Shown here in pieces: positions 42,616-54,060 of a DNA stretch of 64,000 nucleotides (position 1 is the first letter of the stretch; each line of letters begins with the position of its first letter). Source of the stretch: Smallanthus sonchifolius (Eukaryota; Streptophyta; Magnoliopsida; Asterales; Asteraceae); the NCBI GenBank assembly GCA_023525975.1, contig CM042020.1:112329207-112393206 (forward strand), in the 5' to 3' direction. A program made the position numbers and the translations under genes. The notes under the pieces were generated by a model, which worked only from the letters and a program-made list of their open reading frames with translations, was not told where the DNA came from and ran no database searches.

Positions 42616-43147
42616 GCGGGTTTCATCTTCCCTAACCAAACCCTAATCTACATGCAATGGCGGCTAAGGCTCAAACCTATCAAGACTCGAACTTTTTACG
42701 TCCAAAACTTGTGTTTAGTACCGTGAGGCTAGATCTAAGGTTTATTTTGTGTTTCAAACTTAAAAATCTAACCTTTGATTCGAAAACCATAAAAACCCAT
42801 AACTTCCTAAAAACTCAGATCTGGGAGAGATCGTTACCTGAAATCGCTTCCCGTTTGTTGCTAAACGCTCTAGACACTCGCACCAACAATCCTTGAAGCT
42901 CGGAAATGGAAATAGGACTTTCTCTCTCTAGCCTCTCTCCCACACACTCTCTCTCTCTAGCATTCGAAAATGGTTGATAATGGGGTGGAGGGGGCTGAAT
43001 TCAGGGTTTTAAGGGGCCCAATCTCCCCCTTTCCTCGGCCCATTCATGCGCCCATGCAACGGCCCAAGGCCCGCTCCCTTTTCTTTTGTTTATTTTAATT
43101 CTCGTGGACTATTTCTTGTTCTAAAATACTCAGGATGTTACAAGACC

Positions 43148-43775
43148 CCAGGCAAAGATTTCTTAACTGAGACAAAGTTCGGCTGCCTCCTCCCATCGTG
43201 AATTGTCGTGATGACCTGTTCCCAAAGTTGATTCGAGAACATTTTGAAACGCCACCACCACTTTGACAAGAGAGCTATATTTTTTTATTTAATTCCTCCT
43301 ATCCCAGCCCACCTAGTTTTTTAGAGGCCACCATTTGTTCCCAAGTAACCCATCTGATTTTGCTTCTGGAGCTCGATCCTCACCATAAGAATCTTCTACG
43401 AATTCCTTCCAAGGATTTGATGACACCTGTGGGAGCTTTGTAAAGAGCCAGATAATAATTTGGGAGACTTCCTAAGACTGATTTCACTAATGTAATTCTC
43501 CCCGCAAACGATAACGTTTTGGCTTTCCATTTCGATAATCTGAAGTTAAATTTATCGATGATCGTCTTTCAATTAGCGAACCGGTTCATATTAGCACCAA
43601 CCATCAGCCCCAGGTAAGAGAAGGGGAATTCCCCCACTTGACATTGAAGTATGAAGGCCATTTGATAGTCTCTTAATCCTCCGTTGCTACCCAAACACTT
43701 TTCTTTTTTGCAGGTTGACTTTCAGCCCCGAAGCCATATAAAACCATCTCACAATAATTAAGTAATGGGTCAAGG
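43148..43775 (-). pseudogene. LINE reverse transcriptase C-terminal part
   Basis: Minus-strand frames show MASGLKVNLQK, then AFILQCQVGEFPFSYLGLMV and GANMNRF, IIDKFNFRLSKWKAKTLSFA, GRITLVKSVLGSLPNYYLAL and KAPTGVIKSLEGIRRRFLW, the familiar thumb/linker region of plant L1-type LINEs. Several stops and shifts are present. It is truncated on its 5' side near 43775. At 43147 it joins the Tekay-like element's target duplication, and its sequence resumes at 35870. Confidence 0.8.
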
Positions 43776-44394
43776 ATAGTTTGGTTATTTTATTTCGTTG
43801 ATGGACCATTTATGTGATAAGTTTCTCAAAAAAGTAAATTTATATAAATTTTAATTTTAATAAACTAAACATGTAATTTCATATATATTATGTGAACTAC
43901 TTTTGTAATTTACATCTAATAAAAATTTTAAAGTAAAAAATGTTAAACGATACACATGGTAGAACATTAAAAGGACTTGTGTAATTATATATACATACAT
44001 TTGAACAAGATGTGAATAGTTGTTCATGATCAAAAATAGACACGTGACGATCATTTATTGTGTGGTTTTTTTTTGCTTTAGAGCATTCGGTATACTTGTT
44101 ACCACGCATCCATGATCCTACTTGGCATCAAAATCACGTCGTGATTGTGGAGGGAACACCGGCCCCTTGCCGCGTGGAGGGGGCGTGATAATAAGGCGTG
44201 GTTTTTTTCACGGGAAGCTTCAAGGGAATGCAAGACTCCATTCTTGTCCATTTCCATGTTTGAAGAATCAGTATTCCTCAATTTGGCCTTTCCCATTCAA
44301 ACTTGCATAAAATGGTACTTTGCACACTGTTTCAATTCTACTTTGATTTTTTATACATCAATTTTCTTCTCAAATTTTACATTATCTTTTTAAA
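43776..44394. other. Spacer, possible DNA transposon end
   Basis: No gene. From 44099 to 44240 there is a GC-richer stretch (ATCACGTCGTGAT palindrome, CGCGTGGAGGGGGCGTGATAA) resembling the end of a DNA transposon, but a partner end is not convincing. 44655-44770 has TCACTTGGGTAT-like phrases that may be the other side. Confidence 0.35.
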
Positions 44395-44470
44395 CATTTT
44401 TTTTTGAAAGACAATTTTTTTAATTTCTGATAGGAGTGGGACTTGAACCCATGAAAAGAAAATCAAAATT
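44395..44470 (-). mobile_element. SINE-like retroposon, 5'-truncated
   Basis: Minus strand CATGGGTTCAAGTCCCAC (B box GGTTCAAGTCC), then an A/T-rich stretch and TTGTCTTTCAAAAAAAA. Closely matches the copy at 55550-55688. Confidence 0.6.
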
Positions 44471-45809
44471 TGAATTATGTTGTAATGGTATATTCAGAAC
44501 TTTATAAATAAAAATGTCGTAACGGTATATTTAGAACTTTAGTAATTTGAATTATGTAATTTTAATTATTAATGAAATGTTATTTAGGTTCCATTTTGTT
44601 ATGTTTTATTATTTAAACGAAAATAAAAAAAAAATATTTAATTATCACACCATCTCAATCATTTGGGTATTTCACTTGCCAAGTGATGAATGATGTGATA
44701 ATGAAGGGTGTGACGTGACGTGCACTTTATTATCACTTGACACCCCATCACTTGGGTATACCACATGATCTTACCCACTTTTTTCTTGCATTAATAGGTT
44801 TTTGTTGAAAACTTTAACACAAAAGTCGCCTGACCTGGTGGTCGCTCCCAACTTCTTGATCCCTCACGTTCGAACCTTTGGGGTGGGTTTTTTTTTAGTT
44901 TTTAAATGTTTATTTTTTGTTATTTGATTTTCCTCCGTTTTTATTAACCTTATATTTTTGTTAATTTTCCGTAATTTGACTTTTACGTTACAAACCTTAA
45001 CACTCTCTTTTTGTCACCATCACCGCGATTTACTTCACCGCCGTGCAGCGCGAAGTTTCCTCTAGTTAATATTGAAATGATGAGATGAATATTAAAAAAA
45101 AATTTAAGAAATGAAAAAAGATAATAATTCAGAGAGGGGCTTTTATTACAAAACATAGGGGTCACGACTCACGTGTAGGGTTAAATGCACTTAAGGGCAG
45201 TAGTAATAATGAAATTCCATCATTACCCTTTGCATGGGTTGGTAATTATTATATGAAATGATGAAAATTACCTCAACAATTAATTAAAAAATAAAAATGG
45301 AGGTTGGATTGGGGTTGGGGCTCTATGTCAATGGAGGATTTTTAGCTCCTTTTCATTATAATAATCACGTAATTAAAATTTTAATGAAATTGTGGACGTG
45401 TAAGCATATATATATATATAAGAGAATAATCATAACAAAACTTATTGTTCATAACAAAATTAAAAAACTATTTATTAAAGGTAAAAAAAATCATAACTCA
45501 AAATATAAATCAAAAACAAAAAAACCGCTTCGAAGAACTTGTTACCCACGTCGGCCTCTTTCAAAAAAAAAAAATTCAGCGTTTTGCTACATATGTGTAG
45601 CATAGTTGGCTTTTGGGGATGGTTTTTTAGGTTTAGTTTAGTTTTTAGATTAGGTTTTTGGGGGGTGGGTTTAGCTTTTTGGGTGGGGGTGGAGTGGGGG
45701 GTTTAGGTTTTTGGGTGGGGTCAGGCTTTTGAGTGTACTACACATATGCAACACTTTTAATGAAGAGTTTTTTGGTTTTCTTATTAAATGAGTTTTCTAG
45801 TGAACTCAC

Positions 45810-45812
<3 letters not shown>
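44471..45812. other. AT-rich spacer with G-rich tract and element end
   Basis: No gene. It holds GCTACATATGTGTAGC (45586), a G-rich tract (45655-45725) and, next to the (TA)n tract, a terminus reading (minus) GGGGTGAGTTCACTAG...AGAAAACC. That is similar in style to the ends at 6312 and 45855. A (TA)n near 45406 may mark its other side. Confidence 0.4.

Positions 45813-45854
<42 letters not shown>
45813..45854. repeat. (TA)21 microsatellite, left of MITE
   Basis: Perfect TA repeat that ends exactly where the foldback MITE starts. Confidence 0.95.
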
Positions 45855-45857
<3 letters not shown>

Positions 45858-46283
45858 AATGTATAGGATGAAAACCCCCTTAAGTTGTGAAAACATTGAA
45901 AACTCTAAAAAAAGGGTTTTACAAGGTTTTTTTTTTTTTGAAAAGTTTTTATTTGTAATTTCAAAATTTTTTATAAAAAAAAATCAAAAAAGCGCCGACC
46001 ATAATTTTTATAAATTTTTTTTAAAAAAAAATTATGTCAAGTTGTTTTACATATGTAACATGTTGTGTTACTTAAGTAAAACGATTTTTTTACACAAAAC
46101 GGGGATTTTTGTCCATTTTTTTATAAAAATTGGCTCGGCGTTTTTTTTTGTTTTTTTTGACGAAAATCTTATAAAAGATGGTTAGAATGATTTCCAATTT
46201 TTTTTTTAAACATGTAAAAACACATTTTTTTGGAGAGTTTTCAAATGTTTTCACAACTCAAGTGGATTTTCAAAATATCCATA

Positions 46284-46285
<2 letters not shown>
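45855..46285. mobile_element. Foldback MITE inserted in (TA)n
   Basis: 431 bp. The left end GGGAATGTATAGGATGAAAA and the reverse-complemented right end GGTATGGATATTTTGAAAAT continue as matching inverted repeats (AGTTGTGAAAACATT on both sides). Inversion extends inward (GCGCCGACC against GGCTCGGCG) to a centre near 46058 (GTTTTACATATGTAACA against TGTTACTTAAGTAAAAC). No coding capacity. TA repeats abut both ends. Confidence 0.85.

Positions 46286-46333
<48 letters not shown>
46286..46333. repeat. (AT)24 microsatellite, right of MITE
   Basis: Perfect AT repeat directly after the MITE; probably one tract split by the insertion. Confidence 0.95.
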
Positions 46334-46336
<3 letters not shown>

Positions 46337-46972
46337 CTTTAAACGATACACTTGTAATATAAAATCTAACGGCGTTAAGTAATTAAAATTTACTGCTACC
46401 TTGGCTCGACTTTCCGACGGTTTGCAGATGTCCACGTCATATAAAATCTAACGGCGTTTACTTTTTTTTAACGGGTGTACAATGTAAGAAAATAGTTTGA
46501 AAATAGTTTGAAATAGTTTGAAAATAGGGACCGATGGTATTGGGATTATTATTGACCAATTGGTAAAATGTGTGATTATTAAAATCAAATTTCCCTAAAA
46601 AGAATTGAGTGTAGATTACATTAGTTTGAGTAGTTGAATACTAAAGTCGAATGAACTCATAGACTTTTAAGTTTACGTGACTATAACTAATCGAATAAAG
46701 AATTACTAAAGTACAGAAAACACACTTTAAACGATTAAAAAGCTCGTAATCTAAACAAATTTGATTACTAGTACAAAATTCTCCAAATGTTCAACTAATG
46801 TATCGACGGCGATCGGGATATATACTAGATGTCACATCTTCGAATATTTGCAAGAGCAAATTTGACTTTTAAGCGCTACCGTACCGATCTAGGTGCTAAC
46901 AAATGTCATGAGGCATAGTTCATCATGAAACGATTTTGGAGTGCATCATTAAGGAAAAAATGTGATTCATGA
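46334..46972. other. Spacer, nothing recognised
   Basis: AT-rich. A short tandem AAATAGTTTG occurs at 46490-46525. No coding signal. Confidence 0.5.
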
Positions 46973-47078
46973 CAATTCGTGGGAAAAATTATAGTCCTCA
47001 CATAACAATGTGTCATGATATACAACAATTCGTGGGAAAAATTATAGTCCTCACATAACAATGTGTCATGATATACAA
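46973..47078. repeat. Perfect 53-bp tandem duplication
   Basis: 46973-47025 and 47026-47078 are identical (unit starts CAATTCGTGGGAAAAATTAT). Confidence 0.95.
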
Positions 47079-49154
47079 CATTTTCCTCTGTGATGCTTAC
47101 TTTATTCACGATACTTTATGCGTCATACAATAGACATTTTTATATATTCTTTTTACACATTTGATACTTCTATTTTATCCTAATAACCGTATGTGTGCGC
47201 ATAGAGGAGGGATTTATACATAACGTACTAAATATTGTGAGAACAAGCTAAAATAAAATGAATCTTTTTTTTCATTATTAAAAGTTTGTAAAATAAAAGA
47301 AAATGATAGAAATATTGAAGATAGGTTTTTTTGTTTTTAAGTCTGCATAATGTCATGTATCTAGCTTTAAGATAAAACTTAGATAAAATAAGCTAAAGTC
47401 TCAAGTTGAACATATAGTAGTTAAATCAGAGTTCATCCGTCGTAGAAATCCAAAGCTAAATTCTTGTTCTCTTGTTAGTCCTTCAAAGAGTTGGACATAG
47501 AATGCGGATTTGCTTTAGACTAAAGACACAAGCTGCAAGTTTACTTAAAGTCGAAACTCAAGATGTAGTCTTACTCAAAGCAGATATTGTACAACTTCAA
47601 GATTCTCACTTAATGTTCAAGATATGAAGAAAAGATTTAAATTATACTATAAGTATTCGAACTTTATCATTTATACTAACATCACAATCTTCAGCAAATA
47701 ACTAATGACCATAATCAAATGAGCTATTAAGCATAGATGTGGTTTATCTATAAAAGCTCATCTTTGCCATTGAGATGACAGTAGCTTCGGTCACCATTGA
47801 ATGAGGACATCCGAGTGAATCAAGGCAGTCTATCTATGTGACCATGCTTGAGAGAATTACCTATTAATAAGATAGGGACTCCATTAACAATTACAATCTC
47901 TCTAAAACAGATCTCATAATGTGTTCTTTAAGTTTTATGTGTTCTTTGTAATTCGAGTTCTTAACTTCGATAAGAACTTGTGAATTAGCAAGGAGTGTAT
48001 GTTCTAGTCGAATAACACATTCCAAATAATAATAAAAATGTGTTTATACAACAAGAAACTATATGGCCACGTAGGGGAGGGGGAGGGTCCTGGGACGGTG
48101 TTAGCCCTCACAACCGTTGCCTGTTGGTGCATAAAAGCGTTAAACTACTCATTATGTTGGCTATCGGTACGCTTATGTTCAACATCTAGGCTCACTTGGA
48201 ACATTTTTTAGAAATGTTTCAACTCACTTCATGTGCCTCCTTTCTAATCGAATGTGTATATCTAACACTGCTCCTTATGCTTTGATCTCTACTCATATTT
48301 AAAATTATTTTCCACAACTCATCGTGGTGAATCATTTTACCTTAAAATGATTCAACCTTGTATGTGTAGAGAGAGACGTCTTCTTCACTTAACCAACTTA
48401 TAAAATACTCTTAACATAGGACATATGTATGCACTCACTTGCATTATGTTACTCTTTTGAGTTAAATGTTACCGACGTACTTAAATTACTGTTTTTATTA
48501 ATTACATTGGTATATTCAATTTTTCGGAAGACCCTTAGCTCCAAAAACCTTCTCAGGACCTGAAAAATATATTACTGGGTATGGTTGTTGTTTTGATTTT
48601 GTTATATATAGTTAGATTAGTTAAATTACTCACATGATATTTTTTATTTTTGGGATTATTACTGTGACAAATGTCAAAAAAATTAAAAATATAAAGAAGC
48701 ACACTTAGACCTTTGATCCGTTTTGGTGATTATTTTTTCTTTATACATGATTTGGTAATTATTATTTTATTTGAACATGCAAACACATTTCGGTTTCGGT
48801 ACTTAAAACTTAGTTTGAAGTGTTTAACACATACTTTAATGGTTGTGACATCAATTCAAATTTCAAATACAGGAGCATGTGGTTCTTGAATATGGGTTTC
48901 GGTTAGTTAGACGAGTGAAGATGGATTCTTCCATTCGATAGTTAATTAGTGGTGATCAACGACGATGAAGTTATGAACAACTGATAATCTTCAAACAAAT
49001 AATTCTTTTAGAAAGTTTTTTATTTAAAAGCAAATAAATTGTTCATAATAAACAAATTGAAAGTAAAAAAAGAATTGTGTAGTTTTAAAAGAAATGTCAA
49101 AGAATTAAAATTTGTTAAAAAAAGTTGGTTAAAGAATGCAATTTCAAATGATAA
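47079..49154. other. Long non-coding stretch, possible LTR piece
   Basis: No coding frame. 47340-48060 reads like a worn copia-type LTR, with AAGTC/CAAGAT-rich phrases, TATCTATAAAAGCTCATC near 47745 as a possible TATA region, and a GGGGAGGGGGAGGGTCC tract at 48073. No paired LTR or target duplication is found. The rest is AT-rich. Confidence 0.35.
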
Positions 49155-49661
49155 TCTATACTATATAATAAATAAAGTTTTTTTATGTCACGTGTCGCTT
49201 TAATATTCATTCTCATCATTTTTTTCCCGCTTCTCTCTCTTATTAAATACACATCTATCTTTTCAATAATAATATATTTTTAAATAAATTACTAATTATA
49301 TTAATAAACATATTTATTTTAAATTATCTCTTATTATAAGAAACTTTGAAATCTAATTATAGATAGTTATTATATCACTAATCAAATGAATTTAATATGA
49401 ATTAACATTTATTAATCACATAAAAAAATTAATACCCAGTTAAAAAAATTTGTTTTAAAAATTAACTTGACAGAATTTATAATTGTCACGTTACAATACA
49501 TTTATTTAAAAACATATTTTGATGAGTGTATGTGTTAACATGTTACATTTTATTTTATTTAACCCGTGTAATACACGGGTTTTTTAAGACATAATTTTTT
49601 ATTACTAAATATATAAAATTATATTTTTTCAACCCGTGTAATACACAGGATTCTAATCTAG
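49155..49661 (+). mobile_element. Non-autonomous Helitron 1 (507 bp)
   Basis: Starts TCTATACTATATAATAAA after an A, and ends with a hairpin CCCGTGTAATACACAGG then ATTCTAATCTAG. A first copy of the hairpin (CCCGTGTAATACACGGG) lies at 49562-49578, so the 3' terminator is doubled. 5'-TC and CTAG-3' ends and the hairpin near the 3' end are the Helitron hallmarks. No helicase gene. Confidence 0.8.
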
Positions 49662-50017
49662 TCTATACTAATAAATAAAGGTTTGAGATGGACACGTGTC
49701 ACTTCCTCATGCCTTCTCACATTGGTTTTTTCGCCTCTCTCTCCTAATACATGCATCTTTTTTCTTATTAAATAGTAATGGTATTATAAATATATTATTA
49801 AAGAATAATACTAGTTATATTAAATAAGAAAATATATAGTAGAAAATCAAAATATAACTAATTAAAAAAATACTAACTCGTAATATACACACACAATTCT
49901 ACTTGATATATTTCGAGACGATCATAATAGTTTGACAAATTAGGACGTATTTATAAATTTATAAGTTTTATCTTTTTTAATATACAATCTCGTGTATTAC
50001 ACAAGATTCTAACCTAG
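49662..50017 (+). mobile_element. Non-autonomous Helitron 2 (356 bp)
   Basis: Begins TCTATACTAATAAATAAAGG directly after the CTAG of Helitron 1 and ends TCTCGTGTATTACACAAGA then TTCTAACCTAG, followed by T. It is related to Helitron 1 at the left (CACGTGTC, CCTCTCTCTCCTAAT) and at the right hairpin, but diverged between. Confidence 0.8.
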
Positions 50018-50207
50018 TAACGAATAAAAAATTGATTTGAAAAATCAAACATACTCAATAATGTAAGAAAATTACCTACTTTTGGAATTAACTTCGAAGC
50101 GTGAAAATGCATAATCGTCTTAATAATATCTTTTTTTTTAAGGATCTTAATAATATCTTGATCAATAATATTAGGCTTCTTTTGTTGACATGAAAGAACA
50201 ATGGAAT
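50018..50207. other. Spacer
   Basis: AT-rich, nothing recognised. Confidence 0.5.
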
Positions 50208-50411
50208 TAGGGGTGTAAACGAGTCAGGCCGGCTCGCGAGCTACTCGAGATCGGCTAGCTAAAAGTTTAAATCGAGAGCCCAAGTCTAAAATAAGCTTGT
50301 TTATTGCCCGAGCCTGAACTTCATTTATCGAGCTCAAGCCGGCTCGCGAGCCTAAATGTATTTATAAATATATTTAATTAATATATTAAATATATATTTA
50401 TAAAATAATAA
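50208..50411. mobile_element. hAT-type element, left end only
   Basis: TAGGGGTGTAAACGAGTC followed by CCGGCTCGCGAGC palindromes (50229-50240 and 50338-50350), a pattern familiar at the ends of plant hAT elements. The other end is not found; it may be cut by the next element. Confidence 0.5.
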
Positions 50412-50419
50412 TTACTTAG

Positions 50420-51034
50420 GCTTGGCAAAATGGGTGGGTTGGGCAGGTTCGGATCACGGGTCATACCGGGTTCGGGTTAGAATGGGTTCGGGTTAATACA
50501 AGTTATTTTAGGGGCATCAATCGTGTCGGGTTGGCGGGTTGACGGGTTAACAGTTTGAATTATGTAACCCGACCCTAACCCATATTCTTATTCGTGTCAA
50601 AAATTTCAACCATAACCTGGATATACTTAAATTCGGGTCAACTCGAACCTGACCTGTTTAACCCATTTATCTAAATCAAAATCATAAAGTACTAAATCCA
50701 AAATCTAATTCAATTAAGGTAAACAAAAAAATTAATTGATTAATTATCTTTAAAAAGGAAAAAGAGAAAAGTTTTGGTATAATTCAGTTTGTTTATGGTA
50801 AACACTAAATACAAAAGTAATTGAACAGTCGTTTTTATAATGTGAAAAATAAAAAAAAAAATATTTTGTAACCTAAACGGGTCAACCCGTTTTTTAAATG
50901 GTTCAACCCGACCCGTTTATTAAACGGGTCAACCAGAACTCGACCTGTTTTTTAAAACGGGTTGAAATAGCCAACCCAAAATCTGATTATTTTCGTGTCG
51001 TGTTCGGGTTGTGTCAGGAATTGACACCCCTAGG
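50420..51034. mobile_element. hAT-type non-autonomous element (~615 bp)
   Basis: The right end reads (minus) TAGGGGTGTCAATTCCTGAC. The left end, GCTTGGCAAAATGGGTGGG, is worn. Octamers TTACTTAG (50412-50419) and TTATTTAG (51035-51042) agree at 7 of 8. CGGGTT/AACCCG motifs crowd both ends (50445-50580 and 50875-51010), as AACCGGTT does in the 20.9 kb element. No transposase. Confidence 0.6.
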
Positions 51035-51445
51035 TTATTTAGAAGGTACACTTGTGTCATCATGATAGGTTATTATTTATAACGCCTTGAGTAATGTAAA
51101 TTACTAATTACAGAGACCGGTATGTAACTACTATTTTACTTACTACTCGGGTTTTGAACATTCCCTGTCAGAGTAATACTTGCATTCAAGTCCATAGTTC
51201 TATTTTGAGGCACATTCTTTCTATTTTTTTATTCTAAGGCATTTACTGTCTATGTTCTATGTAAGGACATGGACTACTTTCTACACAAAGACCTTTACTG
51301 TTTATTGTTGCTATTGTTTTCTATTACTAAGGCCTTTTTCGGTCTATTTTCTTGGTTTGGTTGCTCTGACTGACATCTCATTCTCTTGTCCCATTCTTAG
51401 TTTAAGTTCAAACATTTTGGCGAATGTCATAATCTCTCAAATTAT

Positions 51446-51458
51446 GGCTCTGATACCA
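51446..51458 (-). other. Primer binding site (initiator tRNA-Met type)
   Basis: TGGTATCAGAGCC on the minus strand, three bases from the LTR edge, as in the 41.1 kb copy. Confidence 0.8.
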
Positions 51459-52044
51459 ACTTGAAAGGACCTAAACCGGGTACCTCTTATAATTGGCACA
51501 CATAAGCTTAAACATAGTTCTTAAACATTACAACAAAAGTCTTGACATATCATAATTCATACAAATTAAAACATTTAACATTCATTGTTTAAACATAAAA
51601 TTATAGCCATGGGAATGTCAATCTTCATATCAAGCAGCCATCCAATCTATGTTATCGAGCTCTCACAGCTCCTTTAATCTACCATTCTCGGTTACATTAC
51701 ATGCATACTAAAATTCAGCTAACGCTTGTAAGTTCTATCTTTACTTTATTATTTGTAAACTCTGTATCTCTTTTGGTAGCATAGTTATATTAATAAAACA
51801 AGCTTTATCTCTGTTAAGTTTTAACAAATATACTATGTACTTTAAAACTCTGTTAATATCATAAACTATGAAAATTGTTTCATTACTATTATTTGTTAAA
51901 ACTTTGTTTTAGGGAAGCCATTTAGGGTGTCCCACTCTGTCTCTATCATACTTTCTTTCACTTGTATATAACAAATGAACATACACATACATTCATTCTA
52001 TCATACACATTTGAACCATTGCCTAAAGACAAGGTTTCTCTGTG

Positions 52045-52176
52045 CTTGCATGAATGCAAGACTCCTCTGTTTTGCTTGCCCAAAGGCAAGTCTCCTTTGT
52101 ATGCTTTCTCGTCGGCAAGTCTCCTCTGTCTCTGTGCTTGTTAAAAAAACAAGACTCCTCTGTTTTCTTGTACAAG
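52045..52176. repeat. Hairpin array A, third LTR
   Basis: CTTGCATgaATGCAAG, CTTGCCcaaaGGCAAG, CTTGTT...AACAAG and CTTGTACAAG, with one imperfect unit (GTCGGCAAG), each followed by (A/T)CTCCTYTG. The trailing phrase matches GACTCCTTTA in the 19.1 kb array, although the stems differ. Confidence 0.85.
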
Positions 52177-52860
52177 TCTCTTTTGTTCTTTCTTTACATT
52201 AACATAGTATTTCATTCACTTTGCCTATCACGTAATCAATTACGTAACATTTCATCAACCATGTCTATAACATAACATTCACATAACATTTCATTTACTC
52301 TGTCTATCACATAACATTTACATTCAGTTAGTACACGTTATCACATAAATAAACAACATAGTATCTATCTCATTCATCTAACTCTGTTCGTTAATCTTTC
52401 TCTATATAACCGTACTTTCTTTAAAACATTCGTTTTAAGGACTTTATCTGTTTACTCTATCTTTATTTCTCTTTACATTCAAAAGATGTATAATTATAAC
52501 ATATAACTTTATCTTTCTAAAACATTTCATAAATCTCATGTTTCTCTGTTGAGTATGCACATCAGCCCAAAAATATAGAAAATGGGCAATAGAAACTCAC
52601 CTGTCAAGCTATCCCCTGTGTAGCTGGAACTGGTCCAATAATCGTCACTCACTATCTGAATTAATAATAATGTATCATTAATTCCATACCTTCATACGTT
52701 TAAGCGAAACATGGTAGCCCTTCAGGCGAAACTAAGACTTTCAGGCGAAAGTGTTGCCTTTCAGGCGAAACTAGCCAGTTTTGCCTGTTAGTTTCGTCTA
52801 GTCGTCTTCTCCGAAAGGCAACACTTATTTGAAAGTCATTCATATCATGTCTCCCCCGCA

Positions 52861-53405
52861 TCATAACTTTCATTTACTTTAATATATATGTTTAATAGAA
52901 AAAAAAGTACTATTATATTATACAAGATACGTTTTCCTAAATTATAACTTGATTTTTATAGAAAGGTAGTGGACTATGTCGCGCTTTACAATGGTGATAT
53001 TAACGTAATTAAGTACGTAATGAGAAACGTATAAAGTTACAACGGCTCGGTTTTAAATATCGAAACGTAGATAATAAAACACGTCGTAACGATATATTTG
53101 AAAATCAATAAAAAGTTATGTCCTAAAAATGAGCGTTAAGAAACAGGAAAACGAACTAAAGAAAAGGTATTCACTTCCCGCGCATTGTGGCAGCTCGGTT
53201 TTGAATAAAATTTATATCGTAATATAGGTAGAAATAAGACGGTCATTCAAATTAAAAAAAACTTTACGTTCTTGTAGAAAAAAATTAAAAATATATTACA
53301 TTTGACTGAATCGGTTTTGAATAAAATTTATATCAAAATGTATATAAAAATAAGCACGTCATAACGGTGTATTCGGAATATTGTAAAACATTGTATTTTT
53401 AAAAA
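52861..53405. other. Worn repeat, possibly Helitron-derived
   Basis: Repeated GGCTCGGTTTTGAATAAAATTTATATC-like phrases (53050, 53193 and 53310, in part) and CCCGCGCATTGTGGCAG. Similar phrases recur near 57065-57120. No boundaries can be set. Confidence 0.35.
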
Positions 53406-53909
53406 TTAGTGGCCCCAAACCCGGGATGTCTCATTTATTGGATTTACTCATCAACGCATAGCTCTTAAACATAAGACTTTCACAATCACAGCGGAAACGA
53501 TTTAAAACATTACATAAGCAGCGAAAAACATAACATGTCTGATACGAGTTTAAACTTGTCTTAAAATATCATAAACTTTAAACATAAAATACTGAACGTA
53601 ACAACGGGATGCCAGATCTTCTCTTCGGGGTAACTCCTCAAGCAAGCCAAGCATCCAAAATGCTACCTACACTTAACTGATATGCATACTAAAAGTCAGC
53701 TAACACTGAGTGAGTTCTAACGCTTACATAAAAACATCTTTACATACGTAAAAAAGGGTTTTTGCTTGAATGTATCTTTGCTGGCAATATGGCAAAACTT
53801 TACATATAGTATCTTTTAACTTTCATTACTGTCCATATTGTCCCAATGGTTCAAGTCCAAAGGTCGACAAATAGGGAGAGTTAACACGATGCATCACAGT
53901 AAACATTTT

Positions 53910-54060
53910 GTAACAGCCCTGACTAGTGTCAAGGTGCTGCTATTATACTATTAATTCTATTTGTAACTTCTTAGGCACAAACCCACTTAGGCACTGAGCC
54001 CATCTTAGGCACTAAGCCTATCTTAAGCACTGAGCCCATCTCAGGCACTCAGCCCATGAC
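53910..54060. repeat. Hairpin array A, weak, fourth LTR
   Basis: Units of TTAGGCACTGAGCCCATC and variants: TAGGCactaaGCCTA is well paired, others only GGC/GCC. Weaker than the other three arrays. Confidence 0.6.

Larger units (their letters stand above)
35876..43142 (-). mobile_element. Tekay-like Ty3/gypsy element, pol-less, nested
   Basis: A minus-strand element of 7267 bp including a 1554-bp solo LTR inserted in it. Order on the minus strand: 5' LTR 43142-41127, primer site (41111-41123), a leader of about 1.6 kb with large hairpins, gag with zinc knuckles (39498 to about 38190), a short remainder, a polypurine tract (36333-36350), and the 3' LTR 36332-35876. No protease, RT or integrase remains. 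Ends TGTAACATCC...GGGGCCTTACA, the primer type and the gag sequence fit the Tekay/Del chromovirus lineage (inferred). Confidence 0.85.
41127..43142 (-). repeat. 5' LTR of the Tekay-like element (2016 bp)
   Basis: Minus strand TGTAACATCCTGAG to GGTTTGGGGCCTTACG. It contains hairpin array A (41586-41780) and array B (42424-42615). Close relatives lie at 18718-20644, 51462-52860 and 53406-55207. Confidence 0.85.
51130..52860 (-). mobile_element. Tekay-like fragment: leader plus partial 5' LTR
   Basis: Minus strand: partial LTR (about 52860 to 51462), primer site TGGTATCAGAGCC (51458-51446), then leader sequence matching 41040-41110. The right part of the LTR is missing. The interior carries array A (52045-52176) and GGCGAAA-type array B units (52705-52810). 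Confidence 0.7.

Noticed and set aside
44099..44770. A DNA transposon bounded by GTATACTTG and CAAGTGAT-like phrases
   Set aside because: Proposed inverted ends match too poorly and no target duplication is visible.
46286..46435. Open frame with (YI)n peptide
   Set aside because: It is only the (AT)n microsatellite read in frame.
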